Source: Neobacillus endophyticus (lineage in GTDB: Bacteria; Bacillota; Bacilli; Bacillales; Cytobacillaceae). From it: DNA of 64,000 nt. Under the pieces are notes generated by a model. The model was given only the letters and a program-made list of their open reading frames with translations. It had not been told where the DNA came from and searched no databases. Position numbers and translations under genes: made by a program. How positions within the stretch are numbered: the stretch's first letter is position 1; the number at the start of each line of letters is the position of its first letter. Where the stretch lies: positions 4,732,001 through 4,796,000 of the forward strand of contig NZ_JABRWH010000001.1 of assembly GCF_013248975.1 (NCBI RefSeq). Reading direction: 5' to 3'. Of this stretch, positions 16,448 through 24,806 are shown piece by piece.

Positions 16448-16798
16448 TTATTTCCCTCCGTTATCTAATTTATCGTGTAAATATTTGACCAACTCGGTTA
16501 ATTCCTGGCGTTCTTCTTTGGCGATTTGTAATTCTTGCATTACAAAATCGTGAGTCTCTTGTGCCCTTTTTTCCTGTTCATCTGCCGTTAAAATGACTTG
16601 TCTTAAAGTGATTTGGGATGTACCAAACGAACCAACGTTCATATACGAGTTTAAAAGCAGTATTAATATCACATCATTCTGCCAGCCTACCATTGGCACC
16701 AATAACAAAAGGGTAATTAAAATCACAATAGGGTTAGCAAAGAATGTAACAACATAAGGGAAAATCTTGTTGTCTAAGAACGAATAGAATGTTTTCAA
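16448..16798 (-). CDS. Lysis-cassette membrane protein
   Basis: A 116-residue protein starting with TTG at 16798 after GGGGAGGTGA. Two hydrophobic segments (about 12-35 and 40-55) are followed by a charged coiled-coil tail (about 68-112) full of Glu, Gln and Lys. It is directly upstream of the holin gene. It may be a second holin, an antiholin or a spanin-like accessory protein; I cannot choose between these. Confidence 0.65.
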   Translation of the reverse strand: MKTFYSFLDNKIFPYVVTFFANPIVILITLLLLVPMVGWQNDVILILLLNSYMNVGSFGTSQITLRQVILTADEQEKRAQETHDFVMQELQIAKEERQELTELVKYLHDKLDNGGK

Positions 16799-17389
16799 TC
16801 ACTTCACCTCCCCATACTTTTCGTCATGGTGTACCTTTGCAATTTCTTCGTACTCTTTAGGACTATAAGCAATTTGAAAATCCGGTTTTGCAGCAGTTAA
16901 ACCTGTAAAGGTAGCAAAAGAGGCCCCATGGGCTGAATGTCCTTCGTCCCTGTGGTGCCTCTTGTCTAAAATCATTTGGTTGTAAATAGTATCTAAAGCC
17001 TCATCATCACAAGTAACGATGGTATGTGGCGATCCATCCTCATCTAACACTTCGATATATTTTCCATTGAAATGTTCGATAAACCACCTCAATAGGTCTT
17101 CATGACTCTTAAAGTCACGCTTGCAATGACCGTGATAGTCATAATGGTTAAAAAGCATGTAAGACACTCGTTGGAAATCAAAAGCGTGATTCCAGCAACG
17201 CTCAAAGATATGATGAGATTCCCTTTGTTCCATTGATCCGCAAATAAAACAGCCTAAATGTTCCACACTTTCGAGTTCATGCTTTGAATTTCGGAATTCC
17301 GACGTTTCTTTACGTTCTCCATGATCGGGTATATGTTGATATTCCGTCACTGTATGTTTCTGAAAATGTTCCTCTACAACCTTTTTCAA
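16799..17389 (-). CDS. Phage protein with CxxC...HH metal-binding core, HNH-like
   Basis: A 196-residue protein that I cannot assign to a named family. Residues about 47-65 show CFICGSMEQRESHHIFERC, and a later GHCKRDF supplies further ligands. This is the arrangement of an HNH-type zinc finger nuclease or a structural zinc site. The start is TTG at 17389 after AAGGGGGAA. It lies inside the lysis cassette between the XhlA-like protein and the membrane protein, abutting both. The last 60 residues are His/Ala/Glu-rich. Confidence 0.6.
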   Translation of the reverse strand: MKKVVEEHFQKHTVTEYQHIPDHGERKETSEFRNSKHELESVEHLGCFICGSMEQRESHHIFERCWNHAFDFQRVSYMLFNHYDYHGHCKRDFKSHEDLLRWFIEHFNGKYIEVLDEDGSPHTIVTCDDEALDTIYNQMILDKRHHRDEGHSAHGASFATFTGLTAAKPDFQIAYSPKEYEEIAKVHHDEKYGEVK

Positions 17390-17401
17390 TTTGATTCCCC
17401 C

Positions 17402-17677
17402 TTACTTCTTCGCCCATAATGAAATCAGAATAGCTACGCCTGATAAAACGACCGCAGCCCATAAAGGCAAAGTATGTTTATTCGTGGATTTTTCCTCTTC
17501 TAACCGTTCGATTTTTTCGTCTCGTGACCGTAATTTTTCATCTAACAATTCTTTCGAGACAAAATTGGCTTGCCAGGTATCCACTTTCGCTTCTAAACGC
17601 ATTAGAACCATTTCAATTGTTTCTAATTTGGTTTCATGTCTTGTCATCCGTTCTGCTTCTGTCATTTCATTCGCCAT
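17402..17677 (-). CDS. XhlA-like cell-lysis protein
   Basis: A 91-residue protein with an N-terminal coiled coil (about 5-65) and a single C-terminal membrane helix (about 70-87) ending WAKK. This is the layout of haemolysin XhlA of PBSX, which works with holin and amidase in lysis. Its 5' end overlaps the YiiX-like gene by 11 bp. Confidence 0.85.
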   Translation of the reverse strand: MANEMTEAERMTRHETKLETIEMVLMRLEAKVDTWQANFVSKELLDEKLRSRDEKIERLEEEKSTNKHTLPLWAAVVLSGVAILISLWAKK

Positions 17678-18170
17678 GGCTTAATGCCCCTTTCTTTGTG
17701 AGCTTACCGCTATTAATTAAGTCAACGGGCGCAGGGGCATAATGCACTTTCGACCAGTTATGGCCAACAGACATTGCGATGTCGTTTACAAAAGATGAAC
17801 AGATACGCCGTTTTCCTTCATGAAAACTGTTAATCGGGATGTTTAGTTCAAACCGTGCTAATTCAGCTAGGATGGCTAAATAGTCGTAATGGATCCCGAA
17901 ATGTTCCTTTGCATAGGAAACCATTTTTGATCTATCCTCATCAGTCAAGGTTTCATCCCGCCAAACTTCTAATCTAGCATTAGTATTGAGGTAAAAAGAT
18001 AGATTCATTGTGCCGGTATCTCTGCCAGCTTGTGCTTCAACTAGCGTTTCATTATCCAAGAACAGGGCACAATGGCTGGGACCGTGTGTCACAAACTCAA
18101 TTGCATCGTCAATAAATCCTGTCCCCCATACAAATAGCACATCAGCTGGTTTAATCTCATTTATGTTCAA
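17667..18170 (-). CDS. YiiX-like permuted papain-fold peptidase
   Basis: A 167-residue protein of the circularly permuted NlpC/P60 (YiiX/YebB) type. The general-base histidine is in THGPSHCALFL (about residue 33) and the nucleophile cysteine is in RRICSSFVNDI (about residue 127), the reverse order of classical papain folds. It lacks a signal peptide. Related phage proteins act on peptidoglycan or lipid amides. It lies directly upstream of the lysis genes and downstream of the subtilase, so it may add to wall degradation. Confidence 0.75.
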   Translation of the reverse strand: MNINEIKPADVLFVWGTGFIDDAIEFVTHGPSHCALFLDNETLVEAQAGRDTGTMNLSFYLNTNARLEVWRDETLTDEDRSKMVSYAKEHFGIHYDYLAILAELARFELNIPINSFHEGKRRICSSFVNDIAMSVGHNWSKVHYAPAPVDLINSGKLTKKGALSHGE

Positions 18171-18191
18171 ATATTCATCCCTCCTTGGAAC

Positions 18192-19181
18192 CTATTTGGC
18201 ATAAAGAAAACCATACCCGGTATTAGCACGAGGGCTAACAGGTATGGTGTTTATGTGTAAGAGATTCCGTAATTGTACTGGAGTATCCCTTGGATATTTT
18301 TGTTTCAATAAAGCTAAAAATCCCGCCACATATGGTGCTGCCATGGAGGTGCCAATCATATGCTCATATCCTCTGTAATCGTTAAAAACAGGCATTAAAT
18401 TCATTGGATAGGTACTGTAAACAAAGGCTGACGGTGCGATGACTTCAATTTTGTTCGAATAATTGGAAAAGTCAGTCCACCCAATCGATGTTTTCCCCGT
18501 TTGAGCATTATAGGCTTCATATGCACCGCCTACCGCGATCACATTTTTAAAATTTGCTGGATAATCTACTTGATTAATCCCGTCATTACCGGAAGCTGCG
18601 ACTATTAAAATTCCATGTGCATAAGCTTGATTAATCACCCTTTCGAGTATCTTAAATAACGGCGATTTTGTCTCATCGTTTGATAATCCGAGGCTCATAT
18701 TAATGATGTTCATTTTATGAATGATGCACCAATTGACCGCCAATATTAGGTGAGAAAGTGTTCCCGATCCGTTACGATCCATCGCTTTAACAGCGTAAAT
18801 TTTAGCGTTATATGCTACACCTACTGAGCCGATGTGATTGTTTTGCGCTGCTATTTCCCCAATTACTCCTGTCCCATGTCCATTATAGTCAGTCCAATAA
18901 TTTTCACCTTTAATGAAGGATACTCCACCTGCAATCGCACCTTTAAGGTCTGGATGATAATAATCCACACCTGTATCTATTACCGCAATCTTTACATTCC
19001 GCCCTGTGTAACCTTGTCTCCACCATTTTTGTACATTCGTGTCGGTAATACCCCAATCAAGTGATTGATGTTGCGGAACAGGCATACCGTATGAAACTGA
19101 ACCTAATGCAATTACTTTTGCTTCACAAATACTGGGTAATAAAAACAACATCAATACAACTAAGGAAAATAGCTTTTTCAT
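18192..19181 (-). CDS. Secreted subtilisin-family serine protease (S8)
   Basis: A 329-residue subtilase with a signal peptide ending near CEA-K at residue 22. The triad is complete: D69 (AVIDTG), H102 (NGHGTGVIGE) and S279 (GTSMAAPYVAG), with oxyanion N199 (AASGND). No inhibitor-I9 propeptide is visible; only about 30 residues separate the signal from the catalytic domain. Its start ATG overlaps the stop TGA of the GIY-YIG gene as ATGA, and its AGAGGAGG ribosome binding site lies inside that gene. It is unusual cargo for a prophage late region and could act on host surface proteins, on tail proteins, or in the lysogen's surroundings. Confidence 0.92.
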   Translation of the reverse strand: MKKLFSLVVLMLFLLPSICEAKVIALGSVSYGMPVPQHQSLDWGITDTNVQKWWRQGYTGRNVKIAVIDTGVDYYHPDLKGAIAGGVSFIKGENYWTDYNGHGTGVIGEIAAQNNHIGSVGVAYNAKIYAVKAMDRNGSGTLSHLILAVNWCIIHKMNIINMSLGLSNDETKSPLFKILERVINQAYAHGILIVAASGNDGINQVDYPANFKNVIAVGGAYEAYNAQTGKTSIGWTDFSNYSNKIEVIAPSAFVYSTYPMNLMPVFNDYRGYEHMIGTSMAAPYVAGFLALLKQKYPRDTPVQLRNLLHINTIPVSPRANTGYGFLYAK

Positions 19182-20080
19182 TGTGCCTCCTCTATTACTT
19201 CAGTTTTGTTTATGAGTATTTCGCTTAAATTGATCCCTTTTCCAAATAAAAACTGACGATAATTTTCAATGGAATCATCGTCAGTTATATTGATATTTCT
19301 TCTTTTTTCATTTCCTAAAATTCCTGATACATATGAGAAGCTAATGCCAAATAATCGTGCTATTTCCATTTTTAATAATGAAGTTTCTTCGGAAAGCAGT
19401 TTGATACATTTCACCTCCTCATCATTAATTTTGGTTTTAATAATGCGATTGCTGATTATTTCTTCTAACTTATTAATATATTCATCAGGTAATTTATCAG
19501 TTTGGTTAATGTCAATATGTTTCCAAGAAAGATTTTTCCCAATTAAGAGAACATTTTCTTTTACGATACCAAAAATATTTCCAATTTCTCTTGCGGTTAA
19601 TCTTCCGTCCTTAAATAATAACTTTATTATTTTTGCATCATGATCATTGATTTTCGCATTTCCGTGTTCTTCACCCATACGCTTCATACCTAGAATACTT
19701 TTAACTGCGTTTCTTTCTTTACTCCTCAAACCAATTATTTTCTTAGATTCATCTGAGTGAAACACGCCTAAAGTATTCGAAGCGTTGGAACATATGTTAT
19801 ATCCATTTTGAGGAAGAAAACTTTGATATTTATCAATCCATATTTGTTCAGTTGAAATAAGGTAATTTGGATCATTTACTTGTTCTTCAATAGTAAACTC
19901 AAAAGAAGATTCTCCATATTTGTTCCACGCACGTTGAAGGTAATGATTATAATGCTCATTTTTATTTAATAATGATCTATGTTGCCACCATCTATTTTTT
20001 ATATTTCTCGAACTACCAATGTAGATTTTACCGTTTTTAATGTTTTTAATACTATAAATCCCACAAATTTTCTTTTTCAC
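19178..20080 (-). CDS. GIY-YIG homing endonuclease
   Basis: A 300-residue intron-encoded-type nuclease. The N-terminal GIY-YIG domain shows GIYSI at 7-11, YIGSS at 20-24 and the conserved Arg in the KNRWWQHRSLL region. After a linker, two repeated DNA-binding helix-turn-helix segments follow (about 165-205 and 215-260). The start is GTG at 20080 behind GGAGG. It is inserted after the terminator that ends the tail-fibre unit and is translationally linked to the subtilase, so the two may have arrived together. Confidence 0.9.
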   Translation of the reverse strand: MKKKICGIYSIKNIKNGKIYIGSSRNIKNRWWQHRSLLNKNEHYNHYLQRAWNKYGESSFEFTIEEQVNDPNYLISTEQIWIDKYQSFLPQNGYNICSNASNTLGVFHSDESKKIIGLRSKERNAVKSILGMKRMGEEHGNAKINDHDAKIIKLLFKDGRLTAREIGNIFGIVKENVLLIGKNLSWKHIDINQTDKLPDEYINKLEEIISNRIIKTKINDEEVKCIKLLSEETSLLKMEIARLFGISFSYVSGILGNEKRRNINITDDDSIENYRQFLFGKGINLSEILINKTEVIEEAQ

Positions 20081-20120
20081 TTCAACATTCCTCCATATGT
20101 CTCGAAATTAGAAAATAAAA

Positions 20121-20144
20121 AAGACCACCAATAACGGCAGTCTT
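20121..20144 (-). terminator. Intrinsic terminator after the tail-fibre unit
   Basis: AAGAC..CC (20121-20129) pairs with GG..GTCTT (20136-20144) with a two-base internal mismatch and a U run on the minus strand. It lies 14 bp downstream of the DUF5659-like stop codon and before the GIY-YIG gene. Confidence 0.65.
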
Positions 20145-20157
20145 GATAATTGAATAA

Positions 20158-20319
20158 TTATTTGGTTTTAGAAAGTTCACTCATTACTTTTCTTAACTCA
20201 TCACTATCATTAAAGTAAAAAATATTCTTACCACTTTTATTTTGGTTTTTATCCATACCCTGAAGAACAAAACCCTTAAGCATAAGTTTAGCGGCCATTT
20301 GTTGGCTATAAATTACCAT
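20158..20319 (-). CDS. DUF5659-like small phage protein
   Basis: A 53-residue protein with the pattern MLKGFVLQGMDKNQNK...NIFYFNDSDELRKVM seen in DUF5659 proteins of Firmicute phages, function unknown. The start at 20319, just after the preceding stop codon, avoids an overlap; an upstream in-frame ATG at 20364 would extend it by 15 residues. It ends the tail-fibre gene group. Confidence 0.65.
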   Translation of the reverse strand: MVIYSQQMAAKLMLKGFVLQGMDKNQNKSGKNIFYFNDSDELRKVMSELSKTK

Positions 20320-20320
20320 A

Positions 20321-20863
20321 TTAATAACTCGCACTTTGCCACTGAATAGCATTAACAGTATCAATAGTTGTTGCTGATTTTACTTGACCAACTAATTGAA
20401 TTGCCTGTTGGTGATTAGCGGTCATGAATTTTGTTGCTGTTTCTTCTATCTTATCTAATGTTGCTTGGTCTGGAACAGTTACAGGGCTTCCAGTTACATC
20501 TACATAGAGGATAGGAAATATAAGAAAACCTCTTCCTACTGCTGTTTGTGTTGCTGTCATATGAGTTATGTCATCAGTAGTCCATCCGAATGTATTTTGT
20601 GTTGAACCAATGGTGACGTTAAATCCAGATGCAAGAGTCTGATTATAGGAATCTCGAATCTGTGCAATCTTAGCATTCTGTACGTCTGCTAAACTAGGAG
20701 TTGCATTTGCGACTAAAATATTAACAATCTCTTGCGCACGTTCTTTTGTTGTAATAAATCCACCATTTACAAAATCAATATCTTGATAGATTCCTGTAGC
20801 TTTTGCTACGAAATTGCCATTTGCTAATTGTTCAATTGTAAAATCATTTGCAGTTAATGTCAT
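20321..20863 (-). CDS. Tail-fibre-associated protein, DUF4376-like
   Basis: A 180-residue protein. The region about 60-115 (AKIAQIRDSYNQTLASGF followed by TFGWTTDDITHM) resembles DUF4376, found in tail fibre assembly proteins. It lies directly downstream of the large glycine-rich tail fibre gene, as fibre assembly chaperones usually do. No membrane or signal sequence is present. Confidence 0.6.
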   Translation of the reverse strand: MTLTANDFTIEQLANGNFVAKATGIYQDIDFVNGGFITTKERAQEIVNILVANATPSLADVQNAKIAQIRDSYNQTLASGFNVTIGSTQNTFGWTTDDITHMTATQTAVGRGFLIFPILYVDVTGSPVTVPDQATLDKIEETATKFMTANHQQAIQLVGQVKSATTIDTVNAIQWQSASY

Positions 20864-20877
20864 TCCTTTTCCTCCTT

Positions 20878-23103
20878 TTATTGATAAACAGCGTAACTAG
20901 CCATTTGAGTGCTATTAATCCAGCGAAAATCACCACTAACCGCAACTGGAACTGGGAAACCTGTTATCGTTAGACCAGCAATGCTATTGGCACTGTTTTG
21001 TATTTGATATAAATGAATGTAACCTGTTCCACCAGTATTCATCATTATTTGCACTGAACCATCTAAATTACCTCCAGTATAGTTGTAACCATAATTAGCA
21101 GAATCAATTATAGAGGCAGTGCCATCTTTATTTAGTTTATAAGTATAGTCCGTACCATTACTTCCAGTCCCTGCAACTAATACTCCATACATACTACCAT
21201 TTGCATCTCTTAGACCAATCCAATTTCTTGTAAATGCTTGAGGCCAATTCACTGTTGCTAAAATAGTACCATCAGATATTCTAATTTTTTTCATTGTTCC
21301 ATTAGGTGAACCACTTGTAGGAACCCATATACTGTTATCGTTAACCCATGATATACCATTTGGTATTCCAGAATATGCATAGGTCGGGAGTGTACAAATA
21401 GTTGTTACAGTATTAGTAGATAACACCCATTTCTTTACTAGCGATTGGTTAGTATTATCAATATAATACAATTCTGACCCATCATATTTACAACTCATCG
21501 GGATATAGTTAGCTCCCCCATTTAAATAGATGTTTAAGCCTGATATTAGTGTCCAAGTTCCATTGCTCCAATAATAAACGCTATTATCAGAACCCATTGC
21601 ATATATCACAGACCCATCATCGGATATACATATTCCTCTTGCTACACCAGCCCACGCTGAAGGGTGTCCTAAATTTGTATAAGTCTTGTTATAAATGTCA
21701 TATTTATAAATATCATTGTTAGAGCTAGTAGCGTAAATATAATATTTATTATCCAATGTAAAGTAACCATTCATATAGTTAGAAGTTTGAGCGGCCGAGT
21801 AACTTAGTGTGTCGTTTTTTGTAACACCAATCCCTTTAAAATCTAAAGGTAAATGCCCTAAAGAATTAACCGCATTGATTATTGTGCTAAATGAGTCAGA
21901 AGAGTTAGATGTTACTCCTTTAGCGTTAATCGCACTAGATAATTGAGACTTAAGACCATTAATATAAGTAGACATATCATTTAATGATTTTTGAACACGA
22001 ACCATATCGTCCGTTGCATCTACCCGTTTATTAAATGTAAAAGTTGAACTAGCAGAGTATCCACCGCTATCCGTAGCAGTTACAATAATTGGAATGCTGT
22101 TTCCGTACGGAACGGCATCCCATTGGTCTTTCGTCAATGGAGGAGTTTGAGTAAATTGTGTTGGATTTGTTAGCGTTCTTGTTGTTGTACCATTAAGCGA
22201 TTCAGTAATTTGTGTAACAGTATAGTCACCTTGAGTAACTGTATATGTTACTATATTGTCTTTTAATGACTTATTTCCGATGTTATTAGATGGTGTTCCC
22301 ATTGAAACAGGTAGACCTATCCAAGTGATAACTATCAATCCGTTACCTGATTGAACATTTGCAGTAGTTCCAACGTATTGAAGGTTTCCGTAATAAGACG
22401 AACCGCCTCCACCTCCATATGAAGCTCCACCACCACCGCCACCATAGTAGCCGCCTCCGCCACCACCACCAGCAGAAGTGACATTGCCACCACCTCCAGT
22501 ACCTCCTTGACCAAATGATCCAGCAGAACCGTCATAAGTACCTTGATACGAACCTTTAACTCCGCCATTAGTTTGTGTACCTCCACCAGCAGTGCTGGTA
22601 TATCCTCCCAAAGCATCTTGACCGACTAAACCTCCACCGCCACCGCCATTTTGATTAGTTGATGAAGGTGAACCGGAGTTGAGACATACACCACCTCCAC
22701 CACCAGCAACGATAATTCGGTTGGATAACGCAGTACCACCAATGCGAACATCAGAAGCACCGCCACCGCCACCACCGCCTGTGTAACTAGAACTATTACT
22801 AGATGCAGTCCCTCCATTTCCACCGCCATTCCAACCACCAGAGCCACCGTTATAACTAATAGCATCGGTACCCTTTTGACCTACATAAATATTTAAAACC
22901 TGTCCGGGGGTTACATTTAATTCTCCGTATACATAACCACCCTTACCAGCTACAGCGTAGTTATTTGCATAGTTAGAAGTATTCCAGTATCTTCCTCCCT
23001 CTGCACCCCATGCTTCAATTTTCACACGATTACATCCTGCTGGAACTGTCCATGTTTGAACTGCACCTGTATAGTTAAATGTGGATTTATCTCCTATCGA
23101 CAT
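20878..23103 (-). CDS. Glycine-rich tail fibre / receptor-binding protein
   Basis: A 741-residue protein in three parts. Residues 1-260 are a glycine-rich beta domain (FNYTGAVQTWTVPAGCNRV, then many GGGGG tracts) of the type found in distal phage adhesins, where polyglycine helices pack together. Residues about 270-345 look like an Ig-like or linker domain. Residues about 420-735 contain repeated YxYD and DGSVIYA-like strands that suggest a beta-propeller. The gene follows the baseplate genes in the same direction. It is likely a receptor-binding protein; the receptor cannot be inferred. Confidence 0.75.
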   Translation of the reverse strand: MSIGDKSTFNYTGAVQTWTVPAGCNRVKIEAWGAEGGRYWNTSNYANNYAVAGKGGYVYGELNVTPGQVLNIYVGQKGTDAISYNGGSGGWNGGGNGGTASSNSSSYTGGGGGGGASDVRIGGTALSNRIIVAGGGGGVCLNSGSPSSTNQNGGGGGGLVGQDALGGYTSTAGGGTQTNGGVKGSYQGTYDGSAGSFGQGGTGGGGNVTSAGGGGGGGYYGGGGGGASYGGGGGSSYYGNLQYVGTTANVQSGNGLIVITWIGLPVSMGTPSNNIGNKSLKDNIVTYTVTQGDYTVTQITESLNGTTTRTLTNPTQFTQTPPLTKDQWDAVPYGNSIPIIVTATDSGGYSASSTFTFNKRVDATDDMVRVQKSLNDMSTYINGLKSQLSSAINAKGVTSNSSDSFSTIINAVNSLGHLPLDFKGIGVTKNDTLSYSAAQTSNYMNGYFTLDNKYYIYATSSNNDIYKYDIYNKTYTNLGHPSAWAGVARGICISDDGSVIYAMGSDNSVYYWSNGTWTLISGLNIYLNGGANYIPMSCKYDGSELYYIDNTNQSLVKKWVLSTNTVTTICTLPTYAYSGIPNGISWVNDNSIWVPTSGSPNGTMKKIRISDGTILATVNWPQAFTRNWIGLRDANGSMYGVLVAGTGSNGTDYTYKLNKDGTASIIDSANYGYNYTGGNLDGSVQIMMNTGGTGYIHLYQIQNSANSIAGLTITGFPVPVAVSGDFRWINSTQMASYAVYQ

Positions 23104-23112
23104 TCATTTCAC

Positions 23113-24012
23113 CTACTTATCATAAATTGCATTAATTGATGAGGATAATGCTACTACATCAACTCCTTCACCCTGTAATATAAAATTTCCAGTTGAGGCG
23201 TTATAAGTGAAGGTATAAATTCCATTTGCTTTTAAACTTGTTGCATCGTTTCCGTTTGCAGATTTCAAAGGTATTGCACCAAGTGAATTTACATTTAAAG
23301 TCGCACTGCCTGTTGAATCTGCGTTTAATTGCACTCTTACAGTCATTCCGCCCGCATAAGCAGTTGGAGCAGGCGTAAGGGTGACAGAATAAGCATTCCC
23401 ACTATTTGTAGTTGTTCCAAATCCCGGATGAGCAACATAATCGGATATTTGTACTGAGTTATCTGCTTTCCCTAAAGAAGTTTGAACCGAACTCTCCATA
23501 TCAGTTTTTGGAATCCCGTTTAAAGGTTTCTGATAAGCCCCTTGAAAACTAATTTGAGATCCAGATACTTTTAATGGCACCAATGCTCTTCGATCAGTAA
23601 TATTGCTTGCAGAAATAGCTGTTGCAGTGGCAGGTACATTGATAGCGAATAGTTTCACGAAGTTAGGATCCGCATCAGGCTCAATTGGTGAACTTGCAGC
23701 TACTCCTTTTTTTATGCTTAAAACCGCCTGTGAATTGATGTCATCGTGACCGACTTGAACAATGTCAATTCGAGGATTTGTGGCATCGGATGCTGGGACG
23801 GTTAAGGTAATTCCGGTTGAATCATTCTCAATCCGATACCCATCTACCCATGCAGCTCCTGCGCCAATGGAGATCGTCATATTATTCGGAGCGGGCAATG
23901 TATAAGGAAAATGGGTTAAGCTCACCACTCCGTTACCGAAGAAATCTTTATCCCGATTAATAAAGTCCATCCGGTGATATTTAATGTTGTCGTAATAAGT
24001 TATGGAAAGCAT
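23113..24012 (-). CDS. Tail/baseplate upper protein
   Basis: A 299-residue protein preceded by AAGGAGG. The N-terminal half (ISIGAGAAWVDGYRIEND, then PRIDIVQVGHDD and SNITDRRALV) matches baseplate or tail-fibre-connecting proteins common in Firmicute phages. The C-terminal half repeats short beta strands ending in FNYNASTGNFILQGEG-like segments. It probably connects the baseplate to the glycine-rich fibre encoded next. Confidence 0.7.
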   Translation of the reverse strand: MLSITYYDNIKYHRMDFINRDKDFFGNGVVSLTHFPYTLPAPNNMTISIGAGAAWVDGYRIENDSTGITLTVPASDATNPRIDIVQVGHDDINSQAVLSIKKGVAASSPIEPDADPNFVKLFAINVPATATAISASNITDRRALVPLKVSGSQISFQGAYQKPLNGIPKTDMESSVQTSLGKADNSVQISDYVAHPGFGTTTNSGNAYSVTLTPAPTAYAGGMTVRVQLNADSTGSATLNVNSLGAIPLKSANGNDATSLKANGIYTFTYNASTGNFILQGEGVDVVALSSSINAIYDK

Positions 24013-24041
24013 GGTTTGCCTCCTTTATTGCGTAATAAAAA

Positions 24042-24062
24042 AAGAGCCCATGATAGGCTCTT
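24042..24062 (-). terminator. Intrinsic terminator inside the tail region
   Basis: AAGAGCC (24042-24048) pairs with GGCTCTT (24056-24062); on the minus strand a U run follows. It sits just after the 88-residue gene and before the baseplate upper protein gene, although both point the same way. Confidence 0.8.
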
Positions 24063-24066
24063 CAAT

Positions 24067-24333
24067 TTAGATAATTCCTTTTTCATGCCAATTTTCGAAA
24101 TGAATTTTGTAACCAAGTTCTTCAGCGTTTTTAGTATAAGACTGCCCGCCAAAAGTAAAAGTGTGAATTCCAACTAGGTTATCGTAAGTTGGATTATCCT
24201 TTACATCCCCGAAAAATGTTTCAAATGTTTCTTTATCAACAGCTTGAAAAGAACCATCTTCATATTGATCTAAAATAATATTATCGCCGTCCATTAATTG
24301 ATTTTCATTTAATTTCGCATATAATTCATTCAT
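24067..24333 (-). CDS. Small phage tail-region protein of unknown function
   Basis: An 88-residue acidic protein (start ATG at 24333 after TAGGTGA; a GTG three codons upstream overlaps that site). The sequence ELYAKLNENQLMDGDNII and FFGDVKDNPTYDNL is not recognised. It is rich in Asp, Glu, Asn and aromatic residues with no membrane segment. It lies between two tail-fibre genes and is followed at once by a terminator. Confidence 0.6.
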   Translation of the reverse strand: MNELYAKLNENQLMDGDNIILDQYEDGSFQAVDKETFETFFGDVKDNPTYDNLVGIHTFTFGGQSYTKNAEELGYKIHFENWHEKGII

Positions 24334-24342
24334 GTTTTTCAC

Positions 24343-24759
24343 CTACAATCCAATTAATTGCGCTCTGACGTTTGCAAATGTATTTGCTGAAGCAGATGAA
24401 TTTTTTATTGCTAATTTAGCACTTACGCCTAATAGAGCACTTGCTCCAACTACTTGAACAGGTCGCCATGATGAAGCAGTAGAACCATTATTGGTAGATA
24501 CCCATGTTGTCCAATCTTGAATTCCCGATGTATCCACTCTCGACACACCAATATCGTATTGTTGGTCGCTTTGTGTGAGCATTAATAAGTTTCTCACCCA
24601 TGGAGTACCTGTTATCAAAGAGGAATAAACTGTTGCTCCTGCTGCCATGTTTGTAGCACTAATGACGATTCCTAAATCTTGAATTTTTCCAACGGGAGCT
24701 ACATTTATATTTCCATCTGGATTGACGCTGTTAATGGTATAATTACTAAAACTCGGCAT
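24343..24759 (-). CDS. Tail-fibre-region protein of unknown function
   Basis: A 138-residue protein; a GGGAGG ribosome binding site favours the ATG at 24759 over one five codons upstream. It is rich in Ser, Thr, Val and Ala and reads as a beta-sandwich-like domain (GTPWVRNLLMLTQSDQQYD). I do not recognise a family. Location between the tail spike and the baseplate upper protein suggests a virion role. Confidence 0.6.
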   Translation of the reverse strand: MPSFSNYTINSVNPDGNINVAPVGKIQDLGIVISATNMAAGATVYSSLITGTPWVRNLLMLTQSDQQYDIGVSRVDTSGIQDWTTWVSTNNGSTASSWRPVQVVGASALLGVSAKLAIKNSSASANTFANVRAQLIGL

Positions 24760-24787
24760 CTGAAAACCTCCCATTTTTCAAAATAAA

Positions 24788-24806
24788 AGGGCTATTCTCC
24801 AGCCCT
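24788..24806 (-). terminator. Intrinsic terminator at the tail-spike 3' end
   Basis: AGGGCT (24788-24793) pairs with AGCCCT (24801-24806), followed on the minus strand by TTTTATTT. It overlaps the stop codon of the tail spike gene. Confidence 0.75.

Noticed and set aside
22400..22860. Possible CRISPR-like or tandem repeat array
   Set aside because: Repeats are codon-level (GGN) runs encoding glycine tracts, with irregular length and no spacers.
22335..22865. Extra minus-strand frames rich in Val/Ala/Leu inside the fibre gene
   Set aside because: They are frame-shifted readings of the GGx glycine repeats and have no independent starts with ribosome binding sites.
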